Assembly (NCBI GenBank): GCA_029862045.1
Contig: JAOTYE010000023.1
Location: forward strand, 1 to 52,299
From: Gammaproteobacteria bacterium
GTDB taxonomy: Bacteria; Pseudomonadota; Gammaproteobacteria; Steroidobacterales; Woeseiaceae
Direction: 5' to 3'
Length of the DNA stretch: 52,299 nucleotides
Position 1 is the first letter of the stretch. Each line of letters starts with the position of its first letter. The position numbers were made by a program, and so were the translations under genes. Of this stretch, positions 52,290 to 52,299 are shown piece after piece. The notes beneath the pieces are model-generated. The model ran no database searches. It worked only from the letters and a program-made list of their open reading frames with translations, and was not told where the DNA came from.

Positions 52290-52299
52290 ACACGAAGCA

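Overview
The window looks like a chromosomal segment from a gammaproteobacterium with a menaquinone-based, cytochrome-rich anaerobic respiratory chain. I infer this from gene content: nqrABCDEF with apbE and nqrM, an Isp-type [NiFe] hydrogenase with a full hyp set, dgkA and a REP-like inverted repeat. Species and genus cannot be read from the sequence. There are no transposases, integrases, phage genes, rRNA genes or CRISPR arrays. Most genes sit in tight operons with 4-8 base overlaps. Heme counts below are counts of CXXCH motifs (plus one CX3CH).

Left third (1-17459): an electron-transfer region. Two outer-surface-type OmcA/MtrC decaheme lipoproteins (one cut by the window edge) read leftward. 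A Crp/Fnr regulator with FNR-like cysteines reads rightward from the same intergenic space. Next come two diheme c4-like cytochromes, a tetraheme/ferredoxin/NrfD module, a pentaheme cytochrome, two giant c/b fusion cytochromes (19 and 11 c-heme motifs) and an ImcH-like NapC/NirT quinol dehydrogenase. No MtrA or MtrB homologue is present, although one could lie beyond base 1.

Middle (17646-31886): an unidentified polytopic membrane protein, a Wolinella-type fumarate reductase frdCAB, and a leftward operon menA-nqrABCDEF-apbE-nqrM-CBS protein-diheme cytochrome c. The frd and nqr operons converge on a 22-bp perfect inverted repeat. menA together with a Wolinella-type FrdC points to menaquinone as the working quinone.

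Right-centre (32322-47039): a second multiheme/ferredoxin/NrfD module (octaheme) converges with a group 1e hydrogenase operon (hyaD-type protease, hupH-like, small subunit, isp1, isp2, large subunit, small membrane protein). Divergent from that operon is hypCABDFE.

Right end (47085-52299): ordinary accessory and housekeeping genes: a TauE/SafE permease, a FAH-family hydrolase, two sulfotransferases, dgkA, a flavin reductase divergent from a MarR regulator over an AT-rich palindrome, a VOC protein and tRNA-Ala(CGC).

Taken together, the genes can be read as a hub moving electrons from H2 (hydrogenase) and NADH (Nqr) through menaquinone to fumarate and to a periplasmic/outer-surface multiheme wire. 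The most unusual item is the 19-heme c/b fusion. Its first sixteen hemes are a tandem duplication of one eight-heme module, in near-perfect register. A single-module relative lies directly downstream. A 42-base near-identical upstream element is shared by this gene pair and the ImcH-like gene.
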